From Candidatus Cloacimonadales bacterium (GTDB lineage Bacteria; Cloacimonadota; Cloacimonadia; Cloacimonadales; TCS61): a stretch of 44,633 nt of DNA. The position numbers and the translations under genes are program-made. The notes under the pieces are model-generated. The model did no database searches. It had not been told where the DNA came from and worked only from the letters and a program-made list of their open reading frames with translations. Location of the stretch: NCBI GenBank assembly GCA_030656075.1, contig JAUSOT010000021.1:1-44633 (forward strand), written 5' to 3'. This document shows positions 16,448 through 24,944 of the stretch, one piece after another (position 1 is the stretch's first letter; every line of letters starts with the position of its first letter).

Positions 16448-17737
16448 TTAAATAAAATCTCCATTCAGGATTTCTTCAATTTCTATATCTTCGGCTTCTG
16501 CTTTTTCAGTTTCCCCCAGCAAACGGTAGGCTTTTTCGAGTGTAATATGCGGCCTTAAATAAATCGGATCATACTTGATCGCCTCATTGCAGATTGTCAC
16601 AACTTTCTGATATTCATTTTTCTCCATATAATAATCTGCCAGAATGGTAAGGCTGAGAGCATTGTCTGGTTCCAGTTCAACTGCTTTCCGAATATCTTCA
16701 AAAGCCTGCTGATGTTTGTTCAGCTTTGTGGCAGCTTCGGCGCGGCAAAAATAGGCATAACCGTTGTCGGGATCATATTCCAGGCTATTATCGCAATCCA
16801 GCAGAGCTTTTTCAAATTGTTCCAGTTCCATGTAGTAATTAGAACGAATTGTGTAGTAAAATGCCGGATTATCGGCGAGTGAGATTGCTTCCGATAGGGC
16901 TTGAACTGCTTCATTATAAAGATTCTGTTTTGCCATTATCCTGCCTTTCATATAATAGGCATAATCATCATCAGGATCGATCTGCAGCGCTTTTCCCAGA
17001 TAGAATTTTGCCGAAAGAAATTCTTCCTTTTCGTTCATAACTTCTGCGATGTTCAGGAAGGCATCATTATTATCAGGTTCGATTTTCAGCAATTCAAAAT
17101 TGTATTTCAGAATTTTTTCCGGATCTTCCCATTCATCCGGTCTCTGCTTCCAGCCGCTTTCCGGCAGGAATTTATCCATCGTATCAGCTCCTACAGGAGC
17201 GACAGTTTTTATGTTTCCTTCTTTGGAAAGATAATCATCCAGAAATTCGGTAAAATTTTTATACAAAATTTCCCAATCTGAAATGGGGTCTTCATGAAAA
17301 GCATCGAAAACAGGCGATTCCAATTCCGCATTCAATGGTGCAGCAAAAACTAATAATTCCTGAATTGCCGTGCGGCCGAAGGGAATGATCGGATATACTC
17401 CATCCCATTCCAAGGGCATTTTCCAATTGCGGTCATTCAGGTCGATGTATTCATCATAAAGTTCTTCCAAACTAAAAATAACCAGGCTGTTCCACCTGGC
17501 AGTCTCGATATCATTATCTATTTTAATTTTGGCAGCGAGAAAGTTATTGCAGATGAAACCGCCGTTGAAGTTTTTGAGAAATTCACGATAAGACAAAGGC
17601 AGTTCAATTCCAAGAAGAAATTCCTTCCTGGCGATATCTTCTTCTTTGGCAGGAGGTTCGAAATGGAATTTTTCCGGATTCTCCTGTATTTTAGATTCCA
17701 GTTTTTTTAGAATGTTACTCAGATCGTTTTTTAACAA
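16448..17737 (-). CDS. SUKH (SMI1/KNR4) domain protein with TPR repeats
   Basis: 429 aa, no signal peptide. Residues about 15-170 have the SUKH pattern: PATEEDI-like PPAKEEDIARKEFLLGIELP, LPLSYREFLKNFNGG, and a later IIPFGR strand. After a linker, residues about 205-425 form tandem tetratricopeptide repeats with the regular PDN/PDD turns (KIEPDNNDAFLNIAEV, QIDPDDDYAYYMKGRI and so on). SUKH proteins include immunity proteins of contact-dependent toxins and regulatory proteins; TPRs bind partner proteins. No toxin gene is adjacent. A TTG start at 17737 is supported by AAAGGAG 10 bases upstream and no usable ATG nearby. Function is unknown. Confidence 0.82.
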   Translation of the reverse strand: MLKNDLSNILKKLESKIQENPEKFHFEPPAKEEDIARKEFLLGIELPLSYREFLKNFNGGFICNNFLAAKIKIDNDIETARWNSLVIFSLEELYDEYIDLNDRNWKMPLEWDGVYPIIPFGRTAIQELLVFAAPLNAELESPVFDAFHEDPISDWEILYKNFTEFLDDYLSKEGNIKTVAPVGADTMDKFLPESGWKQRPDEWEDPEKILKYNFELLKIEPDNNDAFLNIAEVMNEKEEFLSAKFYLGKALQIDPDDDYAYYMKGRIMAKQNLYNEAVQALSEAISLADNPAFYYTIRSNYYMELEQFEKALLDCDNSLEYDPDNGYAYFCRAEAATKLNKHQQAFEDIRKAVELEPDNALSLTILADYYMEKNEYQKVVTICNEAIKYDPIYLRPHITLEKAYRLLGETEKAEAEDIEIEEILNGDFI

Positions 17738-17925
17738 TTTCCAAAATCTCCTTTATCTGAATCTGATTCCAATTAGTTCTTCAATCCGATTCGGGCAATA
17801 TTTTTTTACTGTCTCGTGATGATTTTTCCCCAAACGGTAGAATAATTAGATTTAATTCAGCACAGGTATAATTATATCAAACTCCAAGGCTTTTTCCCGG
17901 AAATTTCTTTTCTACCCAAAACTAT

Positions 17926-17953
17926 TTGACATTGTATAATAATCGGTTAATTT
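17926..17953 (+). promoter_or_regulatory. Putative promoter of the glutaredoxin-thioredoxin operon
   Basis: A perfect TTGACA at 17926-17931 is followed after 16 bases by TAATTT (17948-17953), which keeps the key T, A and T of a -10 box. A perfect TATAAT at 17935-17940 lies only 3 bases after the TTGACA and cannot pair with it. The position, 33 bases upstream of the first start codon and in a divergent spacer, is right for a promoter. Confidence 0.35.
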
Positions 17954-17986
17954 TACAAGTATAGAAAAAATTCAGGAGAACGATAG

Positions 17987-18235
17987 ATGAAAAAAGTTAT
18001 TGTCTTCAGCACACCAACCTGCTCCTGGTGCAGGAAAATTAAGAGTTATTTGAATGAAAATAAGATTAGATACACAGACATAGATGTATCTCGTGATGCT
18101 AAAGCAGCACGTGATATGGTTCGCAAAACCGGCCAGCAGGGAGTGCCGCAGATTTGGATAAACAATGTACCGGTGGTGGGATTTGATAAACAAAAGATCG
18201 ACAGACTTCTGAATTTAAACTTGGGGGAGAGATGA
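17987..18235 (+). CDS. Glutaredoxin-like protein
   Basis: 82 aa thiol-disulfide exchange protein, cytoplasmic (no signal peptide). The redox motif is Cys12-Ser-Trp-Cys15 in STPTCSWCRK; the cis-Pro is Pro54 in GVPQIWIN. This CxxC and the size resemble NrdH/YruB-type small glutaredoxins more than classical CPYC ones. AGGAG lies 8 bases before the ATG. The stop overlaps the start of the exported thioredoxin gene (ATGA), so the two are translationally coupled. The target protein is not deducible. Confidence 0.9.
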   Translation: MKKVIVFSTPTCSWCRKIKSYLNENKIRYTDIDVSRDAKAARDMVRKTGQQGVPQIWINNVPVVGFDKQKIDRLLNLNLGER

Positions 18236-18660
18236 AAAAAATATCTTTAATCGCGTTTGTGATGGTCATTTCGTTAGTTTTAACCGCTGCCGGTGAAAAT
18301 AAGGAATTGGAACATTTGAATTTGAATTCGTTCAAAGAGAAGGTTTTCGATTATGAAAATAATGCCGAATGGAAATATCTGGGAGATTTACCCGCTATTA
18401 TAGATTTTTATGCGGATTGGTGCGGACCCTGCAAACAGGTTGCTCCGATCATGGTGGAACTGGCAGAAGAATATGAAGGCAAACTGGTAATATATAAAAT
18501 CAATACAGACGAGCAAAGAGAATTAGCCGGCATGTTTGGAATTCGCAGTATTCCATCAATACTATTCATTCCAGTGGATGGACAACCGCAAATGGCAACC
18601 GGCGCTCTGCCTAAAAGTGAATTTGTGAAAATGATCAACGAAATTTTGAAGGTGGGATAA
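18232..18660 (+). CDS. Exported thioredoxin
   Basis: 142 aa with a signal peptide (MKKISLIAFVMVISLVLTAA) and a thioredoxin domain carrying the active site Trp-Cys64-Gly-Pro-Cys67 and cis-Pro108 (RSIPSILF). WCGPC is the motif of reducing thioredoxins, so the protein likely reduces disulfides in the periplasm, but a partner (DsbD/CcdA type) is needed to supply electrons and none is seen in the window. It overlaps the preceding glutaredoxin gene by four bases. GGGGGAGAG inside that gene serves as ribosome binding site. Confidence 0.9.
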   Translation: MKKISLIAFVMVISLVLTAAGENKELEHLNLNSFKEKVFDYENNAEWKYLGDLPAIIDFYADWCGPCKQVAPIMVELAEEYEGKLVIYKINTDEQRELAGMFGIRSIPSILFIPVDGQPQMATGALPKSEFVKMINEILKVG

Positions 18661-18740
18661 TATGTATTCATCAAATTTTTGCAGAAACATTAAGAAAAAA
18701 TGTTTAATGCTGAAATAGAATAAAAAAACCTGGCAATCAA

Positions 18741-18777
18741 CTCTGTGCTCTCTGTGACTCCGTGTCTCTGTGTTGAA
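18741..18777. repeat. CTCTGTG-rich intergenic repeat
   Basis: A 37-base run of degenerate CTCTGTG/CTCCGTG units lies between the convergent thioredoxin and DUF3857 genes. This wording is familiar as a dispersed intergenic repeat in several bacterial groups. It does not form a strong hairpin and codes for nothing. Confidence 0.5.
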
Positions 18778-18783
18778 AAGAGT

Positions 18784-20658
18784 TCATTCCATAAAAACCA
18801 TATTGTTTATCGGGTTTTGGATTTCTAACACAAACTTTTTGAATTCCTGATATCTTTCGTTAGGAATCACACATTCAGGAATGTAGATATCTTTGGTTAA
18901 AATGATCTTCGTATCTTTCATGTCGGCCGCAAGCTTGGAATATGCCATTTTATCACCGATCTTGAATTCTATGATATCCTGAGCTTTATTCAAGAGCTGC
19001 ATTTTGTCTGCAGTTGCAAGTTGGTCATCCAATTCTATAATAAAATGCTGTTTTATGAATATCTTATTCGAAACCTGATAATCATTATCTCTTTTATCGA
19101 GAGTCACATCCAGACGGAAATCCGGTGAGATGAGTTTGAAATATTCATAAGGTTGCTGTTCAACCAGGAAATCTTCATATTGCAAAGTGTATGAAACTTT
19201 TAAATCTTCATCTATTTTATCATAATTGTGAAATATCGGACCTGCTAACAAAGTTGCCGATTTTTCACCTAAATATCGGATAAACCAAATTTTGCGTTGT
19301 GCTTCTGGCCAATCAAGAAACGAATCGCGCATCTGCTGATTGTATTTTCCTGAGTATAGAATTTCTACATCTACAGCAGCATCATTTTCATTCATATTGT
19401 ATTTGTAGGATTGAATTTTCTGAGCTTGAACCGGAGATTGATAATAAGTAAATTCATATTTATTGTTTCCGATGAGAATATTTGCTTCCTCCGCTCCAGC
19501 ATAAGCAAAAGGCATATAACTATTGCCGGCACAATACAAATTTCCCTGCCAATAAGTGCAGATATTGTCCATGAAATCCGCCACAGCAAATTTTTTCTGG
19601 ATTTTACCGAATCTGTCATTCGGGGAAAGGATTACGGCAGGATAAGCATCATCAATTCCTGCTTCATTCAGCATGGCAATAAACAGTGCTGTAAGTTCTC
19701 TTTCTGAACCGAATTTTTTTTGCCAAACTTCCATCATGGGCTCAGGTGTAAAATCAATTTGAGAAGTGTAAGCTTCTTTTTCATTGAAATTTTCTGCCAT
19801 AAACTTGTATATTTCCACTACTTTTTCGGTTTCATTTTGGCAATTCTCAGTGAGTTTTTTAGCCACTTCCGAAATTTCTGCATTTCCTTCTACATTTCGC
19901 AATTTGGCAAGTTTCTGTTCTGCCAGTTCCTGCCAGTTTTTATAAAAACTAAAGACGATCGGCGTTCCGGCTAACAGTAAAGATGGTGAATTATTCTCTT
20001 CTTTGTAAACCGGCGACTCGCTCACATGCCATGAATATATCCTGAAACTTCCTACTTTGCTTTTAGTGAATTCAACGTGATCATCATCACAGAAACTATT
20101 GAGTTTCAATTTTTTGGGAAACTTGATGCTGAATGTTTTGTGCAGGTAGGGATTGGATTCCCGCAGATGTTCCACACCGCTCACCGGCTCGCATCTATGG
20201 CTTGTTATGGTGTAATCCAGCACCACAAAGTAACCTGGCTCGATCTGGGGAAAATTGATGATCTTCTCTCGATTATTGATGTAATCCGGTGACTGAATCG
20301 ATTCGGTGTCATTCATGTCGTAGATCTGATTGGCGGGAATCTCAATTCGATTTCCTTCCGTATCGATGGTGAAGCAATTTCCTAACTCTATTTTTTCATA
20401 ATCACCATTATAGCTTATCTTTACATCAGAATAACGTCTAGTGCCTTTGTAGTTAAGAATTTTTTTTACGTAGAAAACATGATAATCATAGCTGAAATCT
20501 TCGGCAATATTCAATTCAATTTCGGTGAGTACATTAATGGCTGAAGCATCCGGATATTTGTCGATTCCTGCAATATCTTGAATGATGTCGTCAATACGGT
20601 CGGCAAAAATATTCAGGCAACAAACCAGAAATAGGAATGCAAGTATTCTTTTAATCAT
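18784..20658 (-). CDS. DUF3857/transglutaminase-like protein, predicted inactive
   Basis: 624 aa with signal peptide (MIKRILAFLFLVCCLNIFA). Overall layout matches the adjacent upstream paralogue: an N-terminal DUF3857-type domain (about 30-240), a transglutaminase-like domain (about 250-400) and a C-terminal beta-rich tail. The catalytic triad is absent: where the paralogue has GGVCRDKAALLTAML this protein has KFGSERELTALFIAML (Cys to Glu), the His position reads FMDNIC (Asn366), and the Asp position falls in YCAGNSYM (Ala/Gly). A strong GGAGGGG precedes the ATG at 20658, which overlaps the end of the upstream gene by 8 bases. A structural or regulatory partner of the active copy is likely. 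Exact biological role unknown. Confidence 0.85.
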   Translation of the reverse strand: MIKRILAFLFLVCCLNIFADRIDDIIQDIAGIDKYPDASAINVLTEIELNIAEDFSYDYHVFYVKKILNYKGTRRYSDVKISYNGDYEKIELGNCFTIDTEGNRIEIPANQIYDMNDTESIQSPDYINNREKIINFPQIEPGYFVVLDYTITSHRCEPVSGVEHLRESNPYLHKTFSIKFPKKLKLNSFCDDDHVEFTKSKVGSFRIYSWHVSESPVYKEENNSPSLLLAGTPIVFSFYKNWQELAEQKLAKLRNVEGNAEISEVAKKLTENCQNETEKVVEIYKFMAENFNEKEAYTSQIDFTPEPMMEVWQKKFGSERELTALFIAMLNEAGIDDAYPAVILSPNDRFGKIQKKFAVADFMDNICTYWQGNLYCAGNSYMPFAYAGAEEANILIGNNKYEFTYYQSPVQAQKIQSYKYNMNENDAAVDVEILYSGKYNQQMRDSFLDWPEAQRKIWFIRYLGEKSATLLAGPIFHNYDKIDEDLKVSYTLQYEDFLVEQQPYEYFKLISPDFRLDVTLDKRDNDYQVSNKIFIKQHFIIELDDQLATADKMQLLNKAQDIIEFKIGDKMAYSKLAADMKDTKIILTKDIYIPECVIPNERYQEFKKFVLEIQNPINNMVFME

Positions 20659-22597
20659 TTTCCCCTCCAATTTCAGCAATTATATATAAATTTTCATACT
20701 TCGTCAGATTTGCCAATCTCTGTTTGATCTCTTCAAATTGCTTTTGCTTAAAATGGATATTATTATTTTCAAAGTGGTAATTAAACATCATTTTATTGTC
20801 GTTGTGTTTGATAGATAAAGTGGTCTCAAAGCCTTCAAAATCTAATAATTCCAATTTAGGAATTGATGGATTTTCCAACTTTTCAGAAAATTCTATTTCA
20901 TAATCAATATCAAAACTGAAAGCTCCCATCAGTTGAAAATCATATTTTCTCTCGCTCAGATCAAATGGCATCATCATCCAGTTATAAACCATATTCAGGT
21001 TCAGACGGGAAGGTTCGAATGGAATGAAAATATTTTTGCCAAAAGTTGAGATATAATCATCGATCTTGATCTGGGCTGTGATCTTAAGGTTTTCTTCTTT
21101 ATTGGCAGGATCCACAAAATCGAAGCTGATAAGCTGACAATTGGGATGCAGGCTGCTAATAAATCCGGAGACGGTTTTATCAAATTCATACCGATTCAGT
21201 CTGGAAAGACGAGAGCGGATCACAGTATCCGAGAACCCGGAAAAGAAATATTCGATCGTACCGGTAGCATTATTATTCTCATCTATTCTTAATTGTATTT
21301 TAACGGTTGAATTATTCTTCAGCGGATCGGAAATGGGAATAGTTTTGAGGGTTACACCTTTTTTTGAAGCAATCAAATAGGAGTTATCTTCCTCATATTT
21401 GGGCAGGAAATCTTTGGTGTTCTCATCTGTAGGATCGAAAATAAATTCCGGTTCTCCATTTTCATCATACGAAACTGTGATTGCGTGATTGAACCACAAC
21501 ATCGGTGCTTCAAAATTTAGCCTGGAACCGGATGAGATCAGAATAACGTCAGAACCGATACCGGCTTCACGAAGCATTGCAGTGAGCAGCGCAGCTTTAT
21601 CACGGCACACACCACCACGAGTTTCAAAAGTATAAGTTACATCGTGCGGTTCAAAACCCGGCCGGTTTTTTTCTTTATCCACTCCCAGGTAGCGAACGCT
21701 ATGAGCAGCCCAGTAAAACAGTTTTGCAGCTTTTTCCTGACGGGAAGTAATCCCTTCTGTTAATTCCAAAACTTTGTTTTTGATCGCTTCATTTACTTTC
21801 ATGTGCGGTGCGACGATGTTGTAATACCAGCGGGAAATATCTTCCCAGCTTTCCACTGTGGTCATTTTTATCAGATGTGCATAGAAGTCTGAATTATCCA
21901 TATTCGGCTCATAAATGATCAAAGGATTGTTCTGTGTAGTCCATTTGTACGTGACGACCCCATCTTTTTCTATTCGGGAAAAATCAACCGGAAAATCAGA
22001 TTTATTCAATTCATGAATATACAATTTCTTGCTTGCAGGAATATTAATTTCAAGGTAATCGTTGATGTATTTTGTGTAAGTTTCCACATAAAAAGAGTTA
22101 AAGTAGTTCTCTTCCATAGTAGCTTTTTTTATGATATTTTTTTGTTTGGTAAAAATAATATCACCCACTTCCATATTAGGAATTTCAGCTGTGAGTATTT
22201 TGGAAGATTCAGAATAGATATTGCTCCAGCCCATGTAACTGTTATCCTTTTCCTGCAGGATTTCGTCTGGATTAAAAACGATTATTTCGCCGCTGGCTTT
22301 GATTAGTTCAATTGCTGAAATGTCGATGTCGCCATAATCCATATCATACCAGAAGGTTACGGCATTGTCTTTCTTGGCTCCGTCTGTCAGGATTTTTCTA
22401 TAAGATTCGGTAATCTCATCTCCCCTGCAATGCTCATCCAAAACTACTATTTCATTGGAAATATATACTTCATTGCAATCCGGATAATCGTCTGCTTTGG
22501 CCTGTTGAAGCATTTTGATGGCTTCGGTTTTTTCAACGTACTCTGCCGATAACAGTGATGCTATAAGCAGGAAAAGAAATAACAGATACTTTCTCAT
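20651..22597 (-). CDS. Exported DUF3857/transglutaminase family protein
   Basis: 648 aa, signal peptide (residues 1-18). It has an N-terminal DUF3857-type domain (about 50-240), a transglutaminase-like cysteine protease fold (about 260-400) with complete triad Cys331 (RGGVCRDKAAL), His371 (WFNHAITV) and Asp388 (FIFDPTDE), and a C-terminal tail of about 240 residues. Proteins of this architecture are common in Bacteroidetes-like genomes as periplasmic proteins of unknown substrate; both hydrolysis and crosslinking are possible. AGAGGA lies upstream of the ATG. It overlaps the downstream inactive paralogue and follows wecB by 15 bases, so the three genes may be one transcript. Confidence 0.9.
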   Translation of the reverse strand: MRKYLLFLFLLIASLLSAEYVEKTEAIKMLQQAKADDYPDCNEVYISNEIVVLDEHCRGDEITESYRKILTDGAKKDNAVTFWYDMDYGDIDISAIELIKASGEIIVFNPDEILQEKDNSYMGWSNIYSESSKILTAEIPNMEVGDIIFTKQKNIIKKATMEENYFNSFYVETYTKYINDYLEINIPASKKLYIHELNKSDFPVDFSRIEKDGVVTYKWTTQNNPLIIYEPNMDNSDFYAHLIKMTTVESWEDISRWYYNIVAPHMKVNEAIKNKVLELTEGITSRQEKAAKLFYWAAHSVRYLGVDKEKNRPGFEPHDVTYTFETRGGVCRDKAALLTAMLREAGIGSDVILISSGSRLNFEAPMLWFNHAITVSYDENGEPEFIFDPTDENTKDFLPKYEEDNSYLIASKKGVTLKTIPISDPLKNNSTVKIQLRIDENNNATGTIEYFFSGFSDTVIRSRLSRLNRYEFDKTVSGFISSLHPNCQLISFDFVDPANKEENLKITAQIKIDDYISTFGKNIFIPFEPSRLNLNMVYNWMMMPFDLSERKYDFQLMGAFSFDIDYEIEFSEKLENPSIPKLELLDFEGFETTLSIKHNDNKMMFNYHFENNNIHFKQKQFEEIKQRLANLTKYENLYIIAEIGGEND

Positions 22598-22612
22598 TGT
22601 AATTCCTCTCTT

Positions 22613-23713
22613 TTATTTTATTCTAAATATTTTCACGACTCTTTCCGCCGTCTTGCCGTCCCAATATTTGGGAATTTTACCTTTTTTAATGTTTCCGTCC
22701 AAAATGTTTTTCGCTTCTTTGATGATGTCGTCGGTTTCCAGTTTCACAAGTTTGTTCGTTCCTTCCCAGATGGTGATGGGCCGCTCGGTTTGCGGACGCA
22801 AAGTGAGGCAGGGAATGCCAAAATAGGTCGATTCTTCCTGGATACCACCTGAATCTGTCAGAATGAATTTGGCTTCCATCTGCAATTTCAGGAAGTCATA
22901 ATATCCTACCGGTTCGGTCAAAATCAAATTTGGCATGTTTTTTACTTTTTCTTCTAAACCAAATACAGCGATCTGCTTCCTGGTGCGGGGATGGATGGGG
23001 AAAACCAGTTTGATTTTTTGGGAAATTTCTGCAAAAGCATTCAAAATTATCAGTAAGCCTTTTTCACTGTCCACGTTGGAAGGCCGATGCAAGGTGATGA
23101 GAGCGTAATCTTGATTCTCAATTTTTAATTCTTCCAGGATTTTGGATTGTCTGGCTTTTTCCCGGTATTGCACCAGAGAATCGATCATGATATTTCCCAC
23201 GAAAAAGATCTTTTCTTTGGGAACGCCTTCCTGAAGCAGGTTTTCATCTCCGTCGGGAGAAGGTGTGAGCAGATAATCCGAAATTGCATCGGTGAGAATG
23301 CGGTTGATCTCTTCCGGCATGGTTCGGGCAAAACTGCGCAGACCGGCTTCCAGATGCGCTACCGGAATGTGCAGTTTCACAGCATCGATAGCACAGGCGG
23401 ACGTGCTGTTCACATCGCCGGCTACGATCACCAGATCGGGTTTATCTTTCAGCAGAACTTCTTCATAGCGTTCCATGATGCGGGCTGTCTGTTGTCCGTG
23501 TGAGCCACTGCCAACCTCCAGGTATTCATCCGGAACCGGCATCTGCAAATCATCAAAGAAAAACTTACTCATGCGTTCATCGTAATGCTGTCCGGTGTGG
23601 ATCAGCTTCAATTCGAATTCTTCCGGATATTTGGTGAATTCTTTGTAGAGCGGAGCCATCTTCATAAAATTAGGACGAGCTCCCACGATCAGGTGTATTT
23701 TCTGTTTTTTCAA
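22613..23713 (-). CDS. wecB: UDP-N-acetylglucosamine 2-epimerase (non-hydrolysing)
   Basis: 366 aa cytoplasmic enzyme that interconverts UDP-GlcNAc and UDP-ManNAc, supplying ManNAc for surface polysaccharides. Family hallmarks: GARPNFMKMAP at the N-terminus, VAGDVNST, HLEAGLRSF, ITLHRPSNVD and SDSGG-type TDSGGIQEES towards the C-terminus. Length is typical. The start is a TTG at 23713 with GGAG 8 bases upstream; no ATG lies near. No glycosyltransferase or ManNAc dehydrogenase gene is adjacent, so the product pathway is not shown. Confidence 0.93.
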   Translation of the reverse strand: MKKQKIHLIVGARPNFMKMAPLYKEFTKYPEEFELKLIHTGQHYDERMSKFFFDDLQMPVPDEYLEVGSGSHGQQTARIMERYEEVLLKDKPDLVIVAGDVNSTSACAIDAVKLHIPVAHLEAGLRSFARTMPEEINRILTDAISDYLLTPSPDGDENLLQEGVPKEKIFFVGNIMIDSLVQYREKARQSKILEELKIENQDYALITLHRPSNVDSEKGLLIILNAFAEISQKIKLVFPIHPRTRKQIAVFGLEEKVKNMPNLILTEPVGYYDFLKLQMEAKFILTDSGGIQEESTYFGIPCLTLRPQTERPITIWEGTNKLVKLETDDIIKEAKNILDGNIKKGKIPKYWDGKTAERVVKIFRIK

Positions 23714-23750
23714 AATTTAATCTCCGAATATTTTTTCTTTTCCAATTTCT

Positions 23751-23879
23751 CCCCCTTTGTAAGGGGGAACAAAAGGGGGTTCGCCAAATCCAGTCTTAGA
23801 TTTCACGATTGAGACAATTCTTCATAAATCTGACCAAACCCTACTCCGGCTAAAGCCGTATCTCCCCTTCCAAGGGGAG
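23751..23879. repeat. Palindromic intergenic repeat element, copy C
   Basis: Non-coding element between wecB and mnmA. It opens with CCCCCTT/AAGGGGG (23751-23767), continues with AAAAGGGGGTT, contains CGGCT-AA-AGCCG (23847-23858) and closes with CTCCCCTT/AAGGGGAG (23862-23879). Its opening hairpin and middle blocks match the malK-amylase gap element in order and spacing, so both are copies of one dispersed family. Confidence 0.7.
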
Positions 23880-23893
23880 CCGGTTCAATTTTC

Positions 23894-24940
23894 TCAAACA
23901 ATTACTCCTCCACCCAGAAGCAAGTCTCCTCGATAAAAAACTGCTGACTGACCGGGTGTTACAGCTCGCACAGCATTTTTTAAAATCACTTTTAAACTTT
24001 CTTCGCAATATTCTAATTTTTGCACTGGGACAGGATTGCTATTGTAACGAATTTGAACAGAAATTTTATCTTCTTCGCCCGGAATTTCATCGATCCAATT
24101 TACTTTGTTAAGGTGGAATTCAGATACCAGAAGATCATCAGGATTCTCGGTTACGACCAGTTCATTTTTTTCCACATCCAGCTTTAGCACAAAAAGCGCC
24201 GAACTCCAGGGTGTGTTCAAGCCTTTGCGCTGACCGATAGTATAAAGTTGTAATCCTCGATGCTTTCCAATAATTTTTCCATCGGAAAGCACAATATTTC
24301 CCGGCTTGAATTCCAGGTGTTTTTTCAGGTAATCTTCGTAATGATCTTTGATGAAGCAGATTTCCTGGCTGTCTGTTTTTTCGTGAACCGGCAGATCAAA
24401 TTCAGCGGCAATTCTACGAACTTCCGGTTTAGTGAGATGAGAAATGGGAAAGAGAGTTTTGGAAAGCTGTTTTTGATTTAGCGCCCAGAGATAATAGGAT
24501 TGATCTTTATTGGAATCTGCTGCGGTATAGATTAGGAATTTTCCGTTTTTTTCAATCAACTTCACATAATGCCCGGTTGCCATTTTTTCCACACCAAGCT
24601 TCAGAACCTGATCGTGAAAAACTCCCCATTTGATCGTTGGATTGCAGAGTGTGCAGGGATTAGGAGTGCGGCCGTTTTTATATTCTTCGATGAAGTTTGT
24701 TTCAACTATACGATAGAAATCTTCGGAAGTATTGATAACGTGATGCGGAATACCGAGTTTATCACAGACTTTAGCTGCATCAGTGATCGCCTGCTGAATT
24801 CCTTCATTCTCAGCAAAACCGTAACGGGCATTATCAAAATGCCGCATGGTTACTCCGATCACATCATGACCTTCTTTTTGCAACAGAGCAGCAGCAACTG
24901 AACTGTCCACTCCGCCACTCATGGCGATAGCGATTTTCAT
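23894..24940 (-). CDS. mnmA: tRNA-specific 2-thiouridylase MnmA
   Basis: 348 aa. Makes the 2-thio group of the wobble uridine in Lys, Glu and Gln tRNAs, using ATP and sulfur from a relay. The PP-loop SGGVDSS is at 8-14, catalytic Cys99 is in PNPCTLCNP and the second catalytic Cys195 is in SQEICFI, so the active site is complete. The ATG at 24940 has AAGGA 7 bases upstream, overlapping the end of murA; a GTG one codon earlier is an alternative. Downstream of murA with a 4-base gap. Confidence 0.96.
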   Translation of the reverse strand: MKIAIAMSGGVDSSVAAALLQKEGHDVIGVTMRHFDNARYGFAENEGIQQAITDAAKVCDKLGIPHHVINTSEDFYRIVETNFIEEYKNGRTPNPCTLCNPTIKWGVFHDQVLKLGVEKMATGHYVKLIEKNGKFLIYTAADSNKDQSYYLWALNQKQLSKTLFPISHLTKPEVRRIAAEFDLPVHEKTDSQEICFIKDHYEDYLKKHLEFKPGNIVLSDGKIIGKHRGLQLYTIGQRKGLNTPWSSALFVLKLDVEKNELVVTENPDDLLVSEFHLNKVNWIDEIPGEEDKISVQIRYNSNPVPVQKLEYCEESLKVILKNAVRAVTPGQSAVFYRGDLLLGGGVIV

Positions 24941-24944
24941 CACT

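Noticed and set aside
17926-17940. TTGACA and TATAAT almost side by side
   Set aside because: Only 3 bases apart, so they cannot form one promoter; the TTGACA was paired with a weaker -10 instead.
18685-18705. AAACATT/AATGTTT hairpin after the thioredoxin gene
   Set aside because: AT-only stem and no T-run on either strand, so not called a terminator.
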